Shown here piece after piece: positions 1 through 6,707 of a stretch of DNA of 8,593 bases (position 1 is the stretch's first letter; every line of letters starts with the position of its first letter). The translations under genes and the position numbers were made by a program. The stretch lies in contig JAGQUI010000097.1 of assembly GCA_020438595.1 (NCBI GenBank), positions 1 through 8,593 on the forward strand, read 5' to 3'. Under the pieces are notes generated by a model. The model worked only from the letters and a program-made list of their open reading frames with translations. It did no database searches and had not been told where the DNA came from. The stretch comes from Propionibacteriaceae bacterium. Lineage in GTDB: Bacteria > Actinomycetota > Actinomycetes > Propionibacteriales > Propionibacteriaceae.

Positions 1-1691
1 TGCTGGCGGGCCTGCAGCAGCGGGTCGTCCGGGCGCGGGAACGGGATCTTGTCGATGATCACCAGCCGGCACGTGTCGCCGGGCACGTCGATGCCCTGCC
101 ACAGCGACAGCGTGCCGAACAGGGACGCCTCCTCGTCGGTCAGGAACTCCGACGTCAGCCGGGTCAGGTGCGCGTCCCCCTGGCAGAGCACCAACCGCTC
201 GGGCACGTGCTCGCGGCAGTACCGGGCGGCGGCCTCGGCGGCCCGCTGGGACGCGAACAGGCCCAGCGTCCGGCCGTCCGCGGCCCACAGCAGCTCGGCG
301 ATCTCGGCCAACACCTCGGGGCTGGTCCCGTCCCGCGTCGGCGGCGGCAGCTGCCGGGCGACGTAGAGGATGCCCTGCGCCCGGTAGTCGAACGGTGAGC
401 CGACGTCCACCCCGCGCCAGTCGTCGGCGCCCTCGGCACCCAGGCCCATGGACGCAGCCACCGAGCCGAAGTCGCCCCCGATCTTCAGCGTGGCCGAGGT
501 GAGCACCACCGGATGGTTCTCGAACACCTGGTTGCGCAGCAGCCCCGCCACCGAGAGCGGCGCGCAGTTCACCTGCCGGCCGAACCGCTCCGACTCCGAG
601 ACCCAGACCACGTCGTGCTCGTCCAGCTTCGCCATCCGCTCGGCGATGTCGAGGACCTCCTGCGCCGCGGCCTGGGCCTGCCGCCGGTCGGTCTCGTCGT
701 CCTTGCCGCCGGCCAGCCCGGTGATCGCGGCGCGCGCGGCCGCCCGGACCACGCGCAGTGCCGCCACCACCTCGCCGTCCGGATCGGTCGTCCGGCCCAC
801 CTCCGCGGCGTCCAGGCCCAGCTGGAGCGCGTCGCCCGCGTCGAGGAAGTCCCCACCGGCGTCGTCGCCGAGCCAGGTCAGGCAGCGCCGCGCCACCCGC
901 TCCACCTGCGCCGGGCTCAGTTCCACGGACGCCGCTCCGGTGACCCGGCTGACCAGCTCGTGCGCCTCGTCGATCACCAGCGCCTCGAACTCGGGCAGCG
1001 CCGTGCCGCCGTGCAGCGCGTCCACAGCCAGCAGCGCGTGGTTCGTGACGACGAGCTGGCTCTCCCGCGCCCGCATCCGGGACTTCTCCACCAGGCACTC
1101 GGCGCCGAACGGGCAGCGCTGCGCACCCAGGCACTCCCGCACCGGCACCGACACCTGGGCCCAGGCGGCCGGCGTGTGCGCAGGGGCGTCGTCGCGGTCG
1201 GCCAGCCGGCCCGCCCCGGCCTCGTCCTCGGCCCAGCGGCGCAGCGCCACGACCTCTGCCCCGACCCCGGTCGCCTCGCCCGGTTCGGGCAGCAGGGCGT
1301 CCTGCTCGGCGCCCTGGCCGTCACGGACGCGGAGCAGGCAGGCGTAGTTCGTGCGGCCCTTCAGGATCGCGTGGCTCACGGTCTCGCCGGACACCCCCTC
1401 GCACGCCTCCACGGCGGCCGGGATGTCCTTGGTGGCCAGCTGTGCCTGCAGCGCGAGGGTGGCGGTGGCGATCACGATCCGGCTGCCCGGGTTCTCGACC
1501 AGGTTCGCCAGCGCCGGGGCGAGATAGCCCAGCGACTTGCCGGTGCCCGTACCGGCCTGGACGAGCAGGTGCTCGCCGGTGGCGAAGGTGTGGGCCACCT
1601 CGGCCGCCATCTCCCCCTGCCCCGGACGCTGCTGGCCTCCGATGCCCGCAACCGCCGCGGCCAGGATGCGGTCGGACAGGCCGTCAGGCAT
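1..1691 (-). CDS. dinG: DinG/XPD-type ATP-dependent DNA helicase, C-terminus cut by window edge
   Basis: Superfamily 2 helicase of the DinG/XPD type, expected to unwind DNA 5' to 3' in repair or at R-loops and stalled forks. 563 residues are visible. The protein reads off the low-coordinate edge; actinobacterial relatives are about 660 residues, so roughly 100 are missing, including helicase motif VI. Walker A AGTGTGKS lies at residues 46-53, the DEAH box at 241-244, TSATL near 398-402, and the WQGIDVPG motif at 531-538, followed by IDKIPFPRPDDPLL. Four cysteines (C118, C187, C193, C199) sit between Walker A and DEAH, as expected for the 4Fe-4S cluster of this family. The ATG overlaps the hflX stop by 8 bases (ATGCCTGA) and has no clear Shine-Dalgarno site, so translation is probably coupled to hflX. 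The family assignment is firm. The symbol is less so, because several DinG-like paralogues exist. Confidence 0.93.
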   Translation of the reverse strand, partial: MPDGLSDRILAAAVAGIGGQQRPGQGEMAAEVAHTFATGEHLLVQAGTGTGKSLGYLAPALANLVENPGSRIVIATATLALQAQLATKDIPAAVEACEGVSGETVSHAILKGRTNYACLLRVRDGQGAEQDALLPEPGEATGVGAEVVALRRWAEDEAGAGRLADRDDAPAHTPAAWAQVSVPVRECLGAQRCPFGAECLVEKSRMRARESQLVVTNHALLAVDALHGGTALPEFEALVIDEAHELVSRVTGAASVELSPAQVERVARRCLTWLGDDAGGDFLDAGDALQLGLDAAEVGRTTDPDGEVVAALRVVRAAARAAITGLAGGKDDETDRRQAQAAAQEVLDIAERMAKLDEHDVVWVSESERFGRQVNCAPLSVAGLLRNQVFENHPVVLTSATLKIGGDFGSVAASMGLGAEGADDWRGVDVGSPFDYRAQGILYVARQLPPPTRDGTSPEVLAEIAELLWAADGRTLGLFASQRAAEAAARYCREHVPERLVLCQGDAHLTRLTSEFLTDEEASLFGTLSLWQGIDVPGDTCRLVIIDKIPFPRPDDPLLQARQ

Positions 1692-3096
1692 CGGTGGCGT
1701 AGCGGGCCAGTTCGCCGGCGAGGTCGGCGTTCACCCGGGCCACCACGAGGGTGCCGTGCTCGGTGTGCTCGGAGCTGACGAACTCCCCGCTCTGGTGGAT
1801 CCTGTTGACCAGGTCGCCCCGGTCGTAGGGCACCAGCGCGCGCACCTCGATCTCGGGCCGCGGCAGCCGCTGCTCGACCCGCTCGCGCAGTTCGTCCATG
1901 CCGGAGCCGGTCCGCGCCGAGACGAACACCGCGTCCGGGTAGCGCCCCCGCAACGCCAGCAGGGTGTCGGAATCGGCGGCGTCGGTCTTGTTCACCACCA
2001 GTTGCTCGGCCACGTCGGACGCCCCGATATCGGCCAGCACGGTGCGCACGGCCGCGATCTGGCCGAACGGGTCGGGATCGGAGCCGTCGACGACGTGCAG
2101 CAGCAGGTCGGCCGAGGTGGACTCCTCGAGCGTGGACCGGAAGGCCTCGACCAGGTCGTGCGGCAGGTGCCGGATGAACCCGACCGTGTCGGTGAGGGTG
2201 TACACCCGCCCGTCCTCGGTCTGCGAACGACGGGTGGTGGGGTCGAGCGTGGCGAACAGCGCGTCCTCGACCAGCACGCCGGCGCCGGTGAGCCGGTTCA
2301 GCAGCGAGCTCTTGCCGGCGTTGGTGTAGCCGACGATCGCCACACTGGGTACCTGGTTGCGCGTGCGCTGGGAACGCTTCGTCTCGCGGACGGACTCCAG
2401 CTCGCGGAGCCGGCGGCGCAGCACCGAGATGCGGGTCTTGATCCGGCGGCGATCGGTCTCGATCTTGGTCTCGCCCGGGCCGCGGCCCCCGATGCCCGCG
2501 CCCGCGGCGGCGCGTCCGCCCGCCTGCCGGGACAGGTTGCCGCCCCAGCCGCGCAGCCGCTGCCGCAGGTACTGCAGCTGGGCCAGCTCCACCTGGGCCT
2601 TGCCCTCCGAACTCCGGGCGTGCTGGGCGAAGATGTCGAGGATCAGCGCGGTGCGGTCGATCACCTTCACCCCCACCCGGTCCTCGAGGTTGCGCAACTG
2701 CGCGGGCTCGAGCTCGCCGTCGCAGATCACCGTGTCGGCGCCGGTCGCGATCACCACCTGGCGCAGCTCGTCCACCTTGCCCCGGCCCACGAACGTGGCC
2801 GGGTCGGGAGTGCTGCGGCGCTGCACGAGTCCTTCCAGCACCTGGGAGCCGGCGGTCTCCGCCAGCAGCTTCAGCTCTGCCATCGCGTTGTCGGCGTCCA
2901 CCTCGCTGCCGGTCGTCCACACGCTGACCAGCACCACCCGCTCGAGCTGCAGCTCGCGGTACTCGACCTCGGTGATGTCGGCGAGCTGCGTGGACATGCC
3001 CGCGACGCGGCGCAGCGACAGCCGGTCGGCCAGGTCCTGCTGGTCGCCGTCGAAGTCGGGTTCTGCCGGGTCGGGCGCGGTGTACGGGGACGTCAT
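1684..3096 (-). CDS. hflX: GTPase HflX
   Basis: Ribosome-associated GTPase of the Obg-HflX superfamily. Characterised homologues bind the 50S subunit and split stalled or hibernating 70S ribosomes. Length is 470 residues. The N-terminal HflX domain carries FVGRGKVDEL at 102-111. A glycine-rich linker at about 193-209 and a basic helical segment lead into the G domain: G1 GYTNAGKS at 256-263, G3 DTVG at 303-306, G4 NKTD at 369-372, G5 SAR at 393-395. The ATG shares one base with the dapF stop (TGATG) and has GAGGG three bases upstream, favouring this start over the in-frame Met34. Choosing Met34 would remove a poorly conserved-looking acidic leader but leave all domains intact. It is third in the miaA-dapF-hflX-helicase run. 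Nothing looks truncated or degenerate. Confidence 0.96.
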   Translation of the reverse strand: MTSPYTAPDPAEPDFDGDQQDLADRLSLRRVAGMSTQLADITEVEYRELQLERVVLVSVWTTGSEVDADNAMAELKLLAETAGSQVLEGLVQRRSTPDPATFVGRGKVDELRQVVIATGADTVICDGELEPAQLRNLEDRVGVKVIDRTALILDIFAQHARSSEGKAQVELAQLQYLRQRLRGWGGNLSRQAGGRAAAGAGIGGRGPGETKIETDRRRIKTRISVLRRRLRELESVRETKRSQRTRNQVPSVAIVGYTNAGKSSLLNRLTGAGVLVEDALFATLDPTTRRSQTEDGRVYTLTDTVGFIRHLPHDLVEAFRSTLEESTSADLLLHVVDGSDPDPFGQIAAVRTVLADIGASDVAEQLVVNKTDAADSDTLLALRGRYPDAVFVSARTGSGMDELRERVEQRLPRPEIEVRALVPYDRGDLVNRIHQSGEFVSSEHTEHGTLVVARVNADLAGELARYATDA

Positions 3097-3905
3097 CAGC
3101 CCTCGCCCAGCGTGCAGGTGCCGCGGGCCACGACGACGGCGGGGCCGATCAGGACGGCCTCCTCGCCGGACAGGTCCACCTCGAGGGTGCCGCCGGGAAC
3201 GTCCACGACGTAGCGGTCGGCGTCGCCCATCGCCGCGGCCGCCGCGACCACGCCGGTGCCGCACGACTGGGTCTCGCCGACGCCACGTTCGTGCACGCGC
3301 AGCCGGATCCGTCCGGGAGCCTCGTGCACCACGAACTCGGCGTTCACCCCACGCGGGAAGGCCTCGGCCGGGTGCCAGGTGGGCGCGTGGGTCAGGTCCA
3401 GGTCGCCCAGGGCCCGGACGCTCGGCAGCACCGCCACCGCGTGCGGGTTGCCCACGTCGACGCTCCTCGCGCGCCAGGTGTCGGTGCCCAGTCGCAGCGT
3501 GACGTCCTCGCCCCGGGTCACCGGGCCCATCGTGACCGCGATCCGCCCGTCGGGCAGGAAGGTGCCGGTACGCAGCCCGGCGCGGGTGGCCACCGTCACC
3601 TCGGCGTCGCTGACCAGGCCCTCCTCGGCCAGGTAGCGCAGGAACACGCGCAGCCCGTTGCCGCACATCTCCGCGATCGACCCGTCCGCGTTGCGGTAGT
3701 CCATGAACCAGCGCTCGCCCTCGGCCTCGAAACCCGGCACGAACTCCGAGCGGACGACCCGCAACACGCCGTCGGCACCGATTCCGGCGCGCCGGTCGCA
3801 CAGGAACCGGACGTCGGCGGGAGTGAGGACGTACAGGTTGTCGGGGTCGGCGAACAGCACGAAGTCGTTGCGGGTGCCGTGCCCCTTCGCGAACTCGATC
3901 TGCAT
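3096..3905 (-). CDS. dapF: Diaminopimelate epimerase
   Basis: Converts LL- to meso-2,6-diaminopimelate, the penultimate step of lysine synthesis and the source of the peptidoglycan cross-linking residue in meso-DAP actinobacteria; cytosolic and PLP-independent. Length is 269 residues, normal for the family. Both catalytic cysteines are visible: C81 in EMCGNGLR and C215 in QSCGTGVV. GHGTRNDF at 8-15 and GNPHAV at 152-157 are typical substrate-binding segments. ATG at 3905 was chosen because GAGGGGAG (3911-3918) lies five bases upstream. An in-frame GTG at 3911, overlapping the miaA stop as GTGA, would add two residues but abuts that Shine-Dalgarno site. The gene starts two bases after the miaA stop and its stop overlaps the hflX start by one base, so it is almost certainly co-transcribed with both. 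Confidence 0.97.
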   Translation of the reverse strand: MQIEFAKGHGTRNDFVLFADPDNLYVLTPADVRFLCDRRAGIGADGVLRVVRSEFVPGFEAEGERWFMDYRNADGSIAEMCGNGLRVFLRYLAEEGLVSDAEVTVATRAGLRTGTFLPDGRIAVTMGPVTRGEDVTLRLGTDTWRARSVDVGNPHAVAVLPSVRALGDLDLTHAPTWHPAEAFPRGVNAEFVVHEAPGRIRLRVHERGVGETQSCGTGVVAAAAAMGDADRYVVDVPGGTLEVDLSGEEAVLIGPAVVVARGTCTLGEG

Positions 3906-3907
3906 GC

Positions 3908-4852
3908 TCACTCCCCTCGGGCCGCCACGATACCCCGGACCGCGGACGCCATCGACGCCGCACTCTCCGGGGCGGCCGGGAGCCAGACGATCCGCGGGTC
4001 GCGGCGGAACCAGCCGAGCTGCTTGCGGGAGAACCTCCGGGTGCCGGTGATCGTGGCCTGCTTCGCGTCCGCCTCGCCGATCTCGCCGTCGAGGTAGGCC
4101 AGCACCTGCCGGTAGCCGAGCGCCCGGGACGCCGTCCGGCCCTCGCGCAGGCCCTCGCCGACCAGGTGTTCGACCTCGGCCACCAGACCGTCGGCCCACA
4201 TCCGGTCCACCCGGGCCTCGATCCGCGCGTCGAGCACCTCCCGGGGTACCTCCAGCCCGAACTGCAGCACGTCGTCCAGCGCGTACTCCCAGCCGGGCAG
4301 GGTGGAGCGGAAGCTGCCGGTGAGCTCGATCACCTCCAGTGCCCGCACGGTCCGGCGGCCGTTGCCCGGCAGGATGCCCGCAGCCGTCTCCGGCGCCAGC
4401 GCGGCCAGGCGCCGGTGCAGCTCCTGCGCCCCGACCTCGGCCAGCTCGGCCTCCAGCCGGGCCCGCACGGCGGCGTCGGTGCCCGGGAAGGCGAAGTCGT
4501 CCAGGATCGCGTGCACGTAGAGGGCCGAGCCGCCCGTGAGCAGCGGCACCACGCCCCGGCCGCGGCAGTCCGCGATCGCTGCCCGGGCCAGGGACTGGAA
4601 GTCCGCGACGCTGGCGGTCCGGGTGACGTCCATGATGTCGATCAGGTGGTGCGGCACCCCCTCCCGCTCGGCGAGGGTCGGCTTGGCGGTACCGATGTCC
4701 ATGCCGCGGTAGACCAGCATCGAGTCGGCGTTCACCACCTCCGCACCGATCCCGTCGGCGGCGAGCGTATGGGCCAGCGCCACAGCCGCCGCGGTCTTTC
4801 CGCTTGCCGTGGGCCCGTTCAGCGCCACCACCGGGATTCGCACGTTCGGCAT
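3908..4852 (-). CDS. miaA: tRNA dimethylallyltransferase
   Basis: Transfers a dimethylallyl group from DMAPP to N6 of A37 in tRNAs reading UNN codons, giving i6A37, the substrate of MiaB encoded just upstream. Length is 314 residues, normal for the family. The P-loop GPTASGKT is at 13-20, NADSMLVYRG plus MDIGTAKP at 41-58, TGGSALYV at 107-114, RRTVRALEV at 166-174, RALGY at 243-247, and the C-terminal RRFSRKQLGWFRRDPRI, the expected order of family motifs. Leu sits where many homologues have Gln in the DSMQ motif; other functional MiaA proteins also have Leu here, so I do not read it as a defect. The start is ATG at 4852 with only a weak GA-rich ribosome site. It is the first gene of the miaA-dapF-hflX-helicase run, so a promoter should lie in the 104-base divergent gap before it, but I cannot pinpoint one. 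Confidence 0.97.
   Translation of the reverse strand: MPNVRIPVVALNGPTASGKTAAAVALAHTLAADGIGAEVVNADSMLVYRGMDIGTAKPTLAEREGVPHHLIDIMDVTRTASVADFQSLARAAIADCRGRGVVPLLTGGSALYVHAILDDFAFPGTDAAVRARLEAELAEVGAQELHRRLAALAPETAAGILPGNGRRTVRALEVIELTGSFRSTLPGWEYALDDVLQFGLEVPREVLDARIEARVDRMWADGLVAEVEHLVGEGLREGRTASRALGYRQVLAYLDGEIGEADAKQATITGTRRFSRKQLGWFRRDPRIVWLPAAPESAASMASAVRGIVAARGE
3911..3918 (-). promoter_or_regulatory. dapF Shine-Dalgarno site that decides its start
   Basis: GAGGGGAG on the minus strand lies five bases before ATG at 3905, inside the end of miaA. Its position favours the ATG over the overlapping GTG at 3911. Confidence 0.7.
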
Positions 4853-4877
4853 TGTCTCAACTCTCGACCCGGGACGC

Positions 4878-4906
4878 TTGGCAGCGGGGCCCGCGCGGCA
4901 GACAAT
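4878..4906 (+). promoter_or_regulatory. Candidate sigma-70-type promoter of the small antitoxin-like gene
   Basis: A -35-like TTGGCA (4878-4883, five of six matches to TTGACA) is followed after exactly 17 bases by GACAAT (4901-4906, four of six matches to TATAAT). Transcription would start near 4913, leaving a leader of about 44 bases before the ATG at 4957. The spacer holds an 11-base odd-centred palindrome, GCGGGGCCCGC (4884-4894). This was found by eye; no transcript data are available. Confidence 0.5.
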
Positions 4907-4946
4907 GGAGGCCGCAGCCGGGAAAGACCTGGCGCCGGAGGCAGAA

Positions 4947-4952
4947 AGGAGG
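4947..4952 (+). promoter_or_regulatory. Perfect Shine-Dalgarno site of the small gene
   Basis: AGGAGG, within AAAGGAGG, lies four bases before ATG 4957. It is one of the two strongest ribosome sites in the window. It fixes the start of the 57-residue protein and argues against the longer upstream-extended reading of the same frame. Confidence 0.85.
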
Positions 4953-4956
4953 TCGC

Positions 4957-5130
4957 ATGGACATCGTCGGACAGATCCAAGGTGCCGTGGCCGGCCACGA
5001 AGCTGAGATCGAGGATGGCATCGAGAAGGTGGGTGACTTCGTCGACGAGAAGACCGGCGGCCAGTACGCGGACCAGGTGGACCAGGCCCAGGCGTTCCTC
5101 AAGGACCAGCTGGGTGGCGACGCCAAGTAA
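4957..5130 (+). CDS. Small acidic protein, MT0933-like antitoxin family
   Basis: A 57-residue protein and the only plus-strand gene here. The core KVGDFVDEKTGGQYADQV (24-41) resembles the actinobacterial MT0933/Rv0909-like antitoxin family, named from a predicted type II toxin-antitoxin pair. It has 13 Asp/Glu against 4 Lys and no Arg, Cys or Trp, with no signal peptide or membrane segment. It is probably a soluble, helical, strongly acidic cytosolic protein, unlike its Arg-rich neighbours. Support for real coding comes from the perfect AGGAGG four bases before ATG, a promoter-like element upstream and a hairpin terminator downstream. No toxin gene is adjacent: it is divergent from miaA and convergent with miaB. 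It may therefore be a solitary antitoxin, or a family member with another role such as stress response. Family recognition is from memory of the motif, and the function is unproven. Confidence 0.8.
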   Translation: MDIVGQIQGAVAGHEAEIEDGIEKVGDFVDEKTGGQYADQVDQAQAFLKDQLGGDAK

Positions 5131-5181
5131 TCCTGTCCACAGATCTGGACGCGGGACGAACTTCCCGCACCACGACGAAAC

Positions 5182-5213
5182 CCGAGGGGTCGGCTTGCCA
5201 GCCGGCCCCTCGG
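5182..5213. terminator. Bidirectional hairpin terminator between the small gene and miaB
   Basis: CCGAGGGGTCGGC (5182-5194) pairs with GCCGGCCCCTCGG (5201-5213) around a six-base loop, TTGCCA. In plus-strand RNA this is a 13-bp stem with one G-U pair. In minus-strand RNA the same position is an A-C mismatch. It begins one base after the miaB stop and about 50 bases after the small gene's stop. A short T run (GTTTCGTC) follows only in the miaB direction, so it fits a classical terminator best for miaB. Confidence 0.8.
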
Positions 5214-5214
5214 C

Positions 5215-6660
5215 TCATGCCCGGGCCAGTTTCGGCAGGCCCAGCGCGGTGGGCGCGGGGCCCGGGCCTGCCTGCCGCACCGCCCAGGCGTCGCCGCCGC
5301 GGGTGCGGCGCAGGCCGAGCAGGCCGTCGTCGGCATTCAGGTGGTGTGGCGCAGCGTAGGTGATGGCGACCTCGGCCAGGTCGCCGGGCCGCGGCCGCAA
5401 CCCGGGGTCCTCGGGGACGCGGACATGCACCAGCCGGTTGTCCCGGGCCCGTCCCGACATCCGCTGCGTGGCGGCGTCCTTGCGTCCCTCGCCGTCGGCG
5501 AACAGCACCTCGACCGTCTGCCCCACGAGCCTGCGGTTCTCCGCCCACGCGGTCTCCCCGACCAGGTCGACCAGCCGCTCGTAGCGCTCCTGCACCACCT
5601 CGTGCGGCACCTGGTCGGGCATCGTGGCCGCCGGGGTGCCGGGGCGGATCGAGTACTGGAACGTGAACGCCGCGGAGAACCGGGACGCGCGCACCACGTC
5701 GAGGGTCGCCTCGAAGTCGGCGTCCGTCTCGCCGGGGAAGCCGACGATGATGTCGGTGGTGATCGCCGCGTGCGGGATCGCCGTGCGCACGCGGTCGAGG
5801 ATGCCGAGGAACTTCTCGCTGCGGTACGAGCGCCGCATCGCCTTCAGCACCCGGTCCGAACCGGACTGCAGCGGCATGTGCAGGCTGGGCATCACGTTCG
5901 GGGTCTCGGCCATCGCAGCGATCACGTCGTCGGTGAACGCGGCCGGGTGCGGCGAGGTGAACCGGACGCGTTCCAGGCCGTCCACGTCCCCGCAGGCACG
6001 CAGCAGCTTGGCGAACGCGCCGCGATCGCCGAACTCGACACCGTAGGTGTTCACGTTCTGGCCGAGCAGCGTGACCTCCTGCACTCCCTCGTCGACCAGG
6101 GCCCCTACCTCGGCCAACACGTCACCGGGACGCCGATCGGTCTCCTTGCCCCGCAGGGCCGGGACGATGCAGAACGTGCAGGTGTTGTTGCAGCCGACAC
6201 TGATCGACACCCATGCCGAGTAGGCGGAGTCGCGCCGGGTGGGCAGGGTCGAGGGGAACCGCTCCAGCGACTCCAGGATCTCGACCTGTGCCTCCTGCTG
6301 CACCCTCGCCCGCTCCAGCAGGACGGGCAACGAGCCGAGGTTGTTGGTGCCGAACACCACGTCCACCCACGGGGCCCGGTCGACCACGACCTGGCGGTCC
6401 TTCTGGGCCATGCAGCCACCGACGGCGATCTGCATGCCCGGACGGGACTGCTTGACCGGCGCGAGGTGGCCGAGGTTGCCGTACAGCCGGTTGTCCGCGT
6501 TCTCGCGCACCGCGCAGGTGTTGAACACGACGACGTCGGCCTGCGCACCCTCCTCCGCGGCCACGTAGCCGGCATCCAGCAGCACGCCCGCGATCCTCTC
6601 GGAGTCGTGAACGTTCATTTGACAGCCGTACGTGACGACCTCGAAAGTGCGCTCTGACAA
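5215..6660 (-). CDS. miaB: tRNA-2-methylthio-N6-dimethylallyladenosine synthase
   Basis: Radical SAM methylthiotransferase that converts i6A37 to ms2i6A37, using two 4Fe-4S clusters. Length is 481 residues. The N-terminal MTTase domain has its three cluster cysteines at C13 (TYGCQMN), C49 (FNTCAVREN) and C83 (GGCMAQ). The radical SAM CxxxCxxC is at C157, C161 and C164 ([12 protein letters not shown]), and a TRAM domain spans about 375-440. The C-terminal tail of about 40 residues beyond TRAM is low-complexity and Ala/Gly/Pro-rich. The start is TTG at 6660: the frame is open upstream only to a TAG at 6670-6672, no ATG or GTG exists before the conserved [10 protein letters not shown], and AGGGA lies six bases before the TTG. 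It follows rny by 47 bases and is probably co-transcribed with it, ending at a strong hairpin. Confidence 0.96.
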   Translation of the reverse strand: MSERTFEVVTYGCQMNVHDSERIAGVLLDAGYVAAEEGAQADVVVFNTCAVRENADNRLYGNLGHLAPVKQSRPGMQIAVGGCMAQKDRQVVVDRAPWVDVVFGTNNLGSLPVLLERARVQQEAQVEILESLERFPSTLPTRRDSAYSAWVSISVGCNNTCTFCIVPALRGKETDRRPGDVLAEVGALVDEGVQEVTLLGQNVNTYGVEFGDRGAFAKLLRACGDVDGLERVRFTSPHPAAFTDDVIAAMAETPNVMPSLHMPLQSGSDRVLKAMRRSYRSEKFLGILDRVRTAIPHAAITTDIIVGFPGETDADFEATLDVVRASRFSAAFTFQYSIRPGTPAATMPDQVPHEVVQERYERLVDLVGETAWAENRRLVGQTVEVLFADGEGRKDAATQRMSGRARDNRLVHVRVPEDPGLRPRPGDLAEVAITYAAPHHLNADDGLLGLRRTRGGDAWAVRQAGPGPAPTALGLPKLARA

Positions 6661-6666
6661 GCCCGT

Positions 6667-6671
6667 TCCCT
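6667..6671 (-). promoter_or_regulatory. Shine-Dalgarno site supporting the TTG start of miaB
   Basis: AGGGA on the minus strand, six bases before TTG 6660. It is the only good ribosome site between the rny stop and the conserved MiaB N-terminus, so it supports the rare start codon. Confidence 0.55.
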
Positions 6672-6707
6672 ACTCTTTGTGGCCTACAGGTGCGGTACTC
6701 TACCCGC

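Noticed and set aside
1472..2920. A 482-codon minus-strand frame overlapping hflX and the helicase start.
   Set aside because: It is a frame-shifted shadow of hflX: Arg/Gly-rich, without motifs, while the other frame encodes a complete HflX.
3909..3911. GTG at 3911 as the dapF start (GTGA overlap with miaA).
   Set aside because: The ribosome site GAGGGGAG directly abuts and overlaps it, whereas ATG 3905 has the ideal five-base spacing and the usual family N-terminus.
4851..4906. GACAATG occurs both at the plus-strand promoter and at the miaA start on the other strand, suggesting a repeat.
   Set aside because: Only seven bases match and one copy is a start codon context; chance is the simplest explanation.
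4857..5336. A minus-strand frame of 159 codons antisense to the small gene.
   Set aside because: It has no recognisable motif or good ribosome site, and the plus-strand gene has a perfect ribosome site and a recognisable family motif.
6692..6707. Small hairpin GCGGTA-CTC-TACCCGC between rny and miaB, and TAGAGT as a -10 element for miaB.
   Set aside because: The stem is short with a bulge and a three-base loop and lacks a T run; no convincing -35 element lies 16-18 bases before TAGAGT. The 47-base gap fits simple co-transcription.
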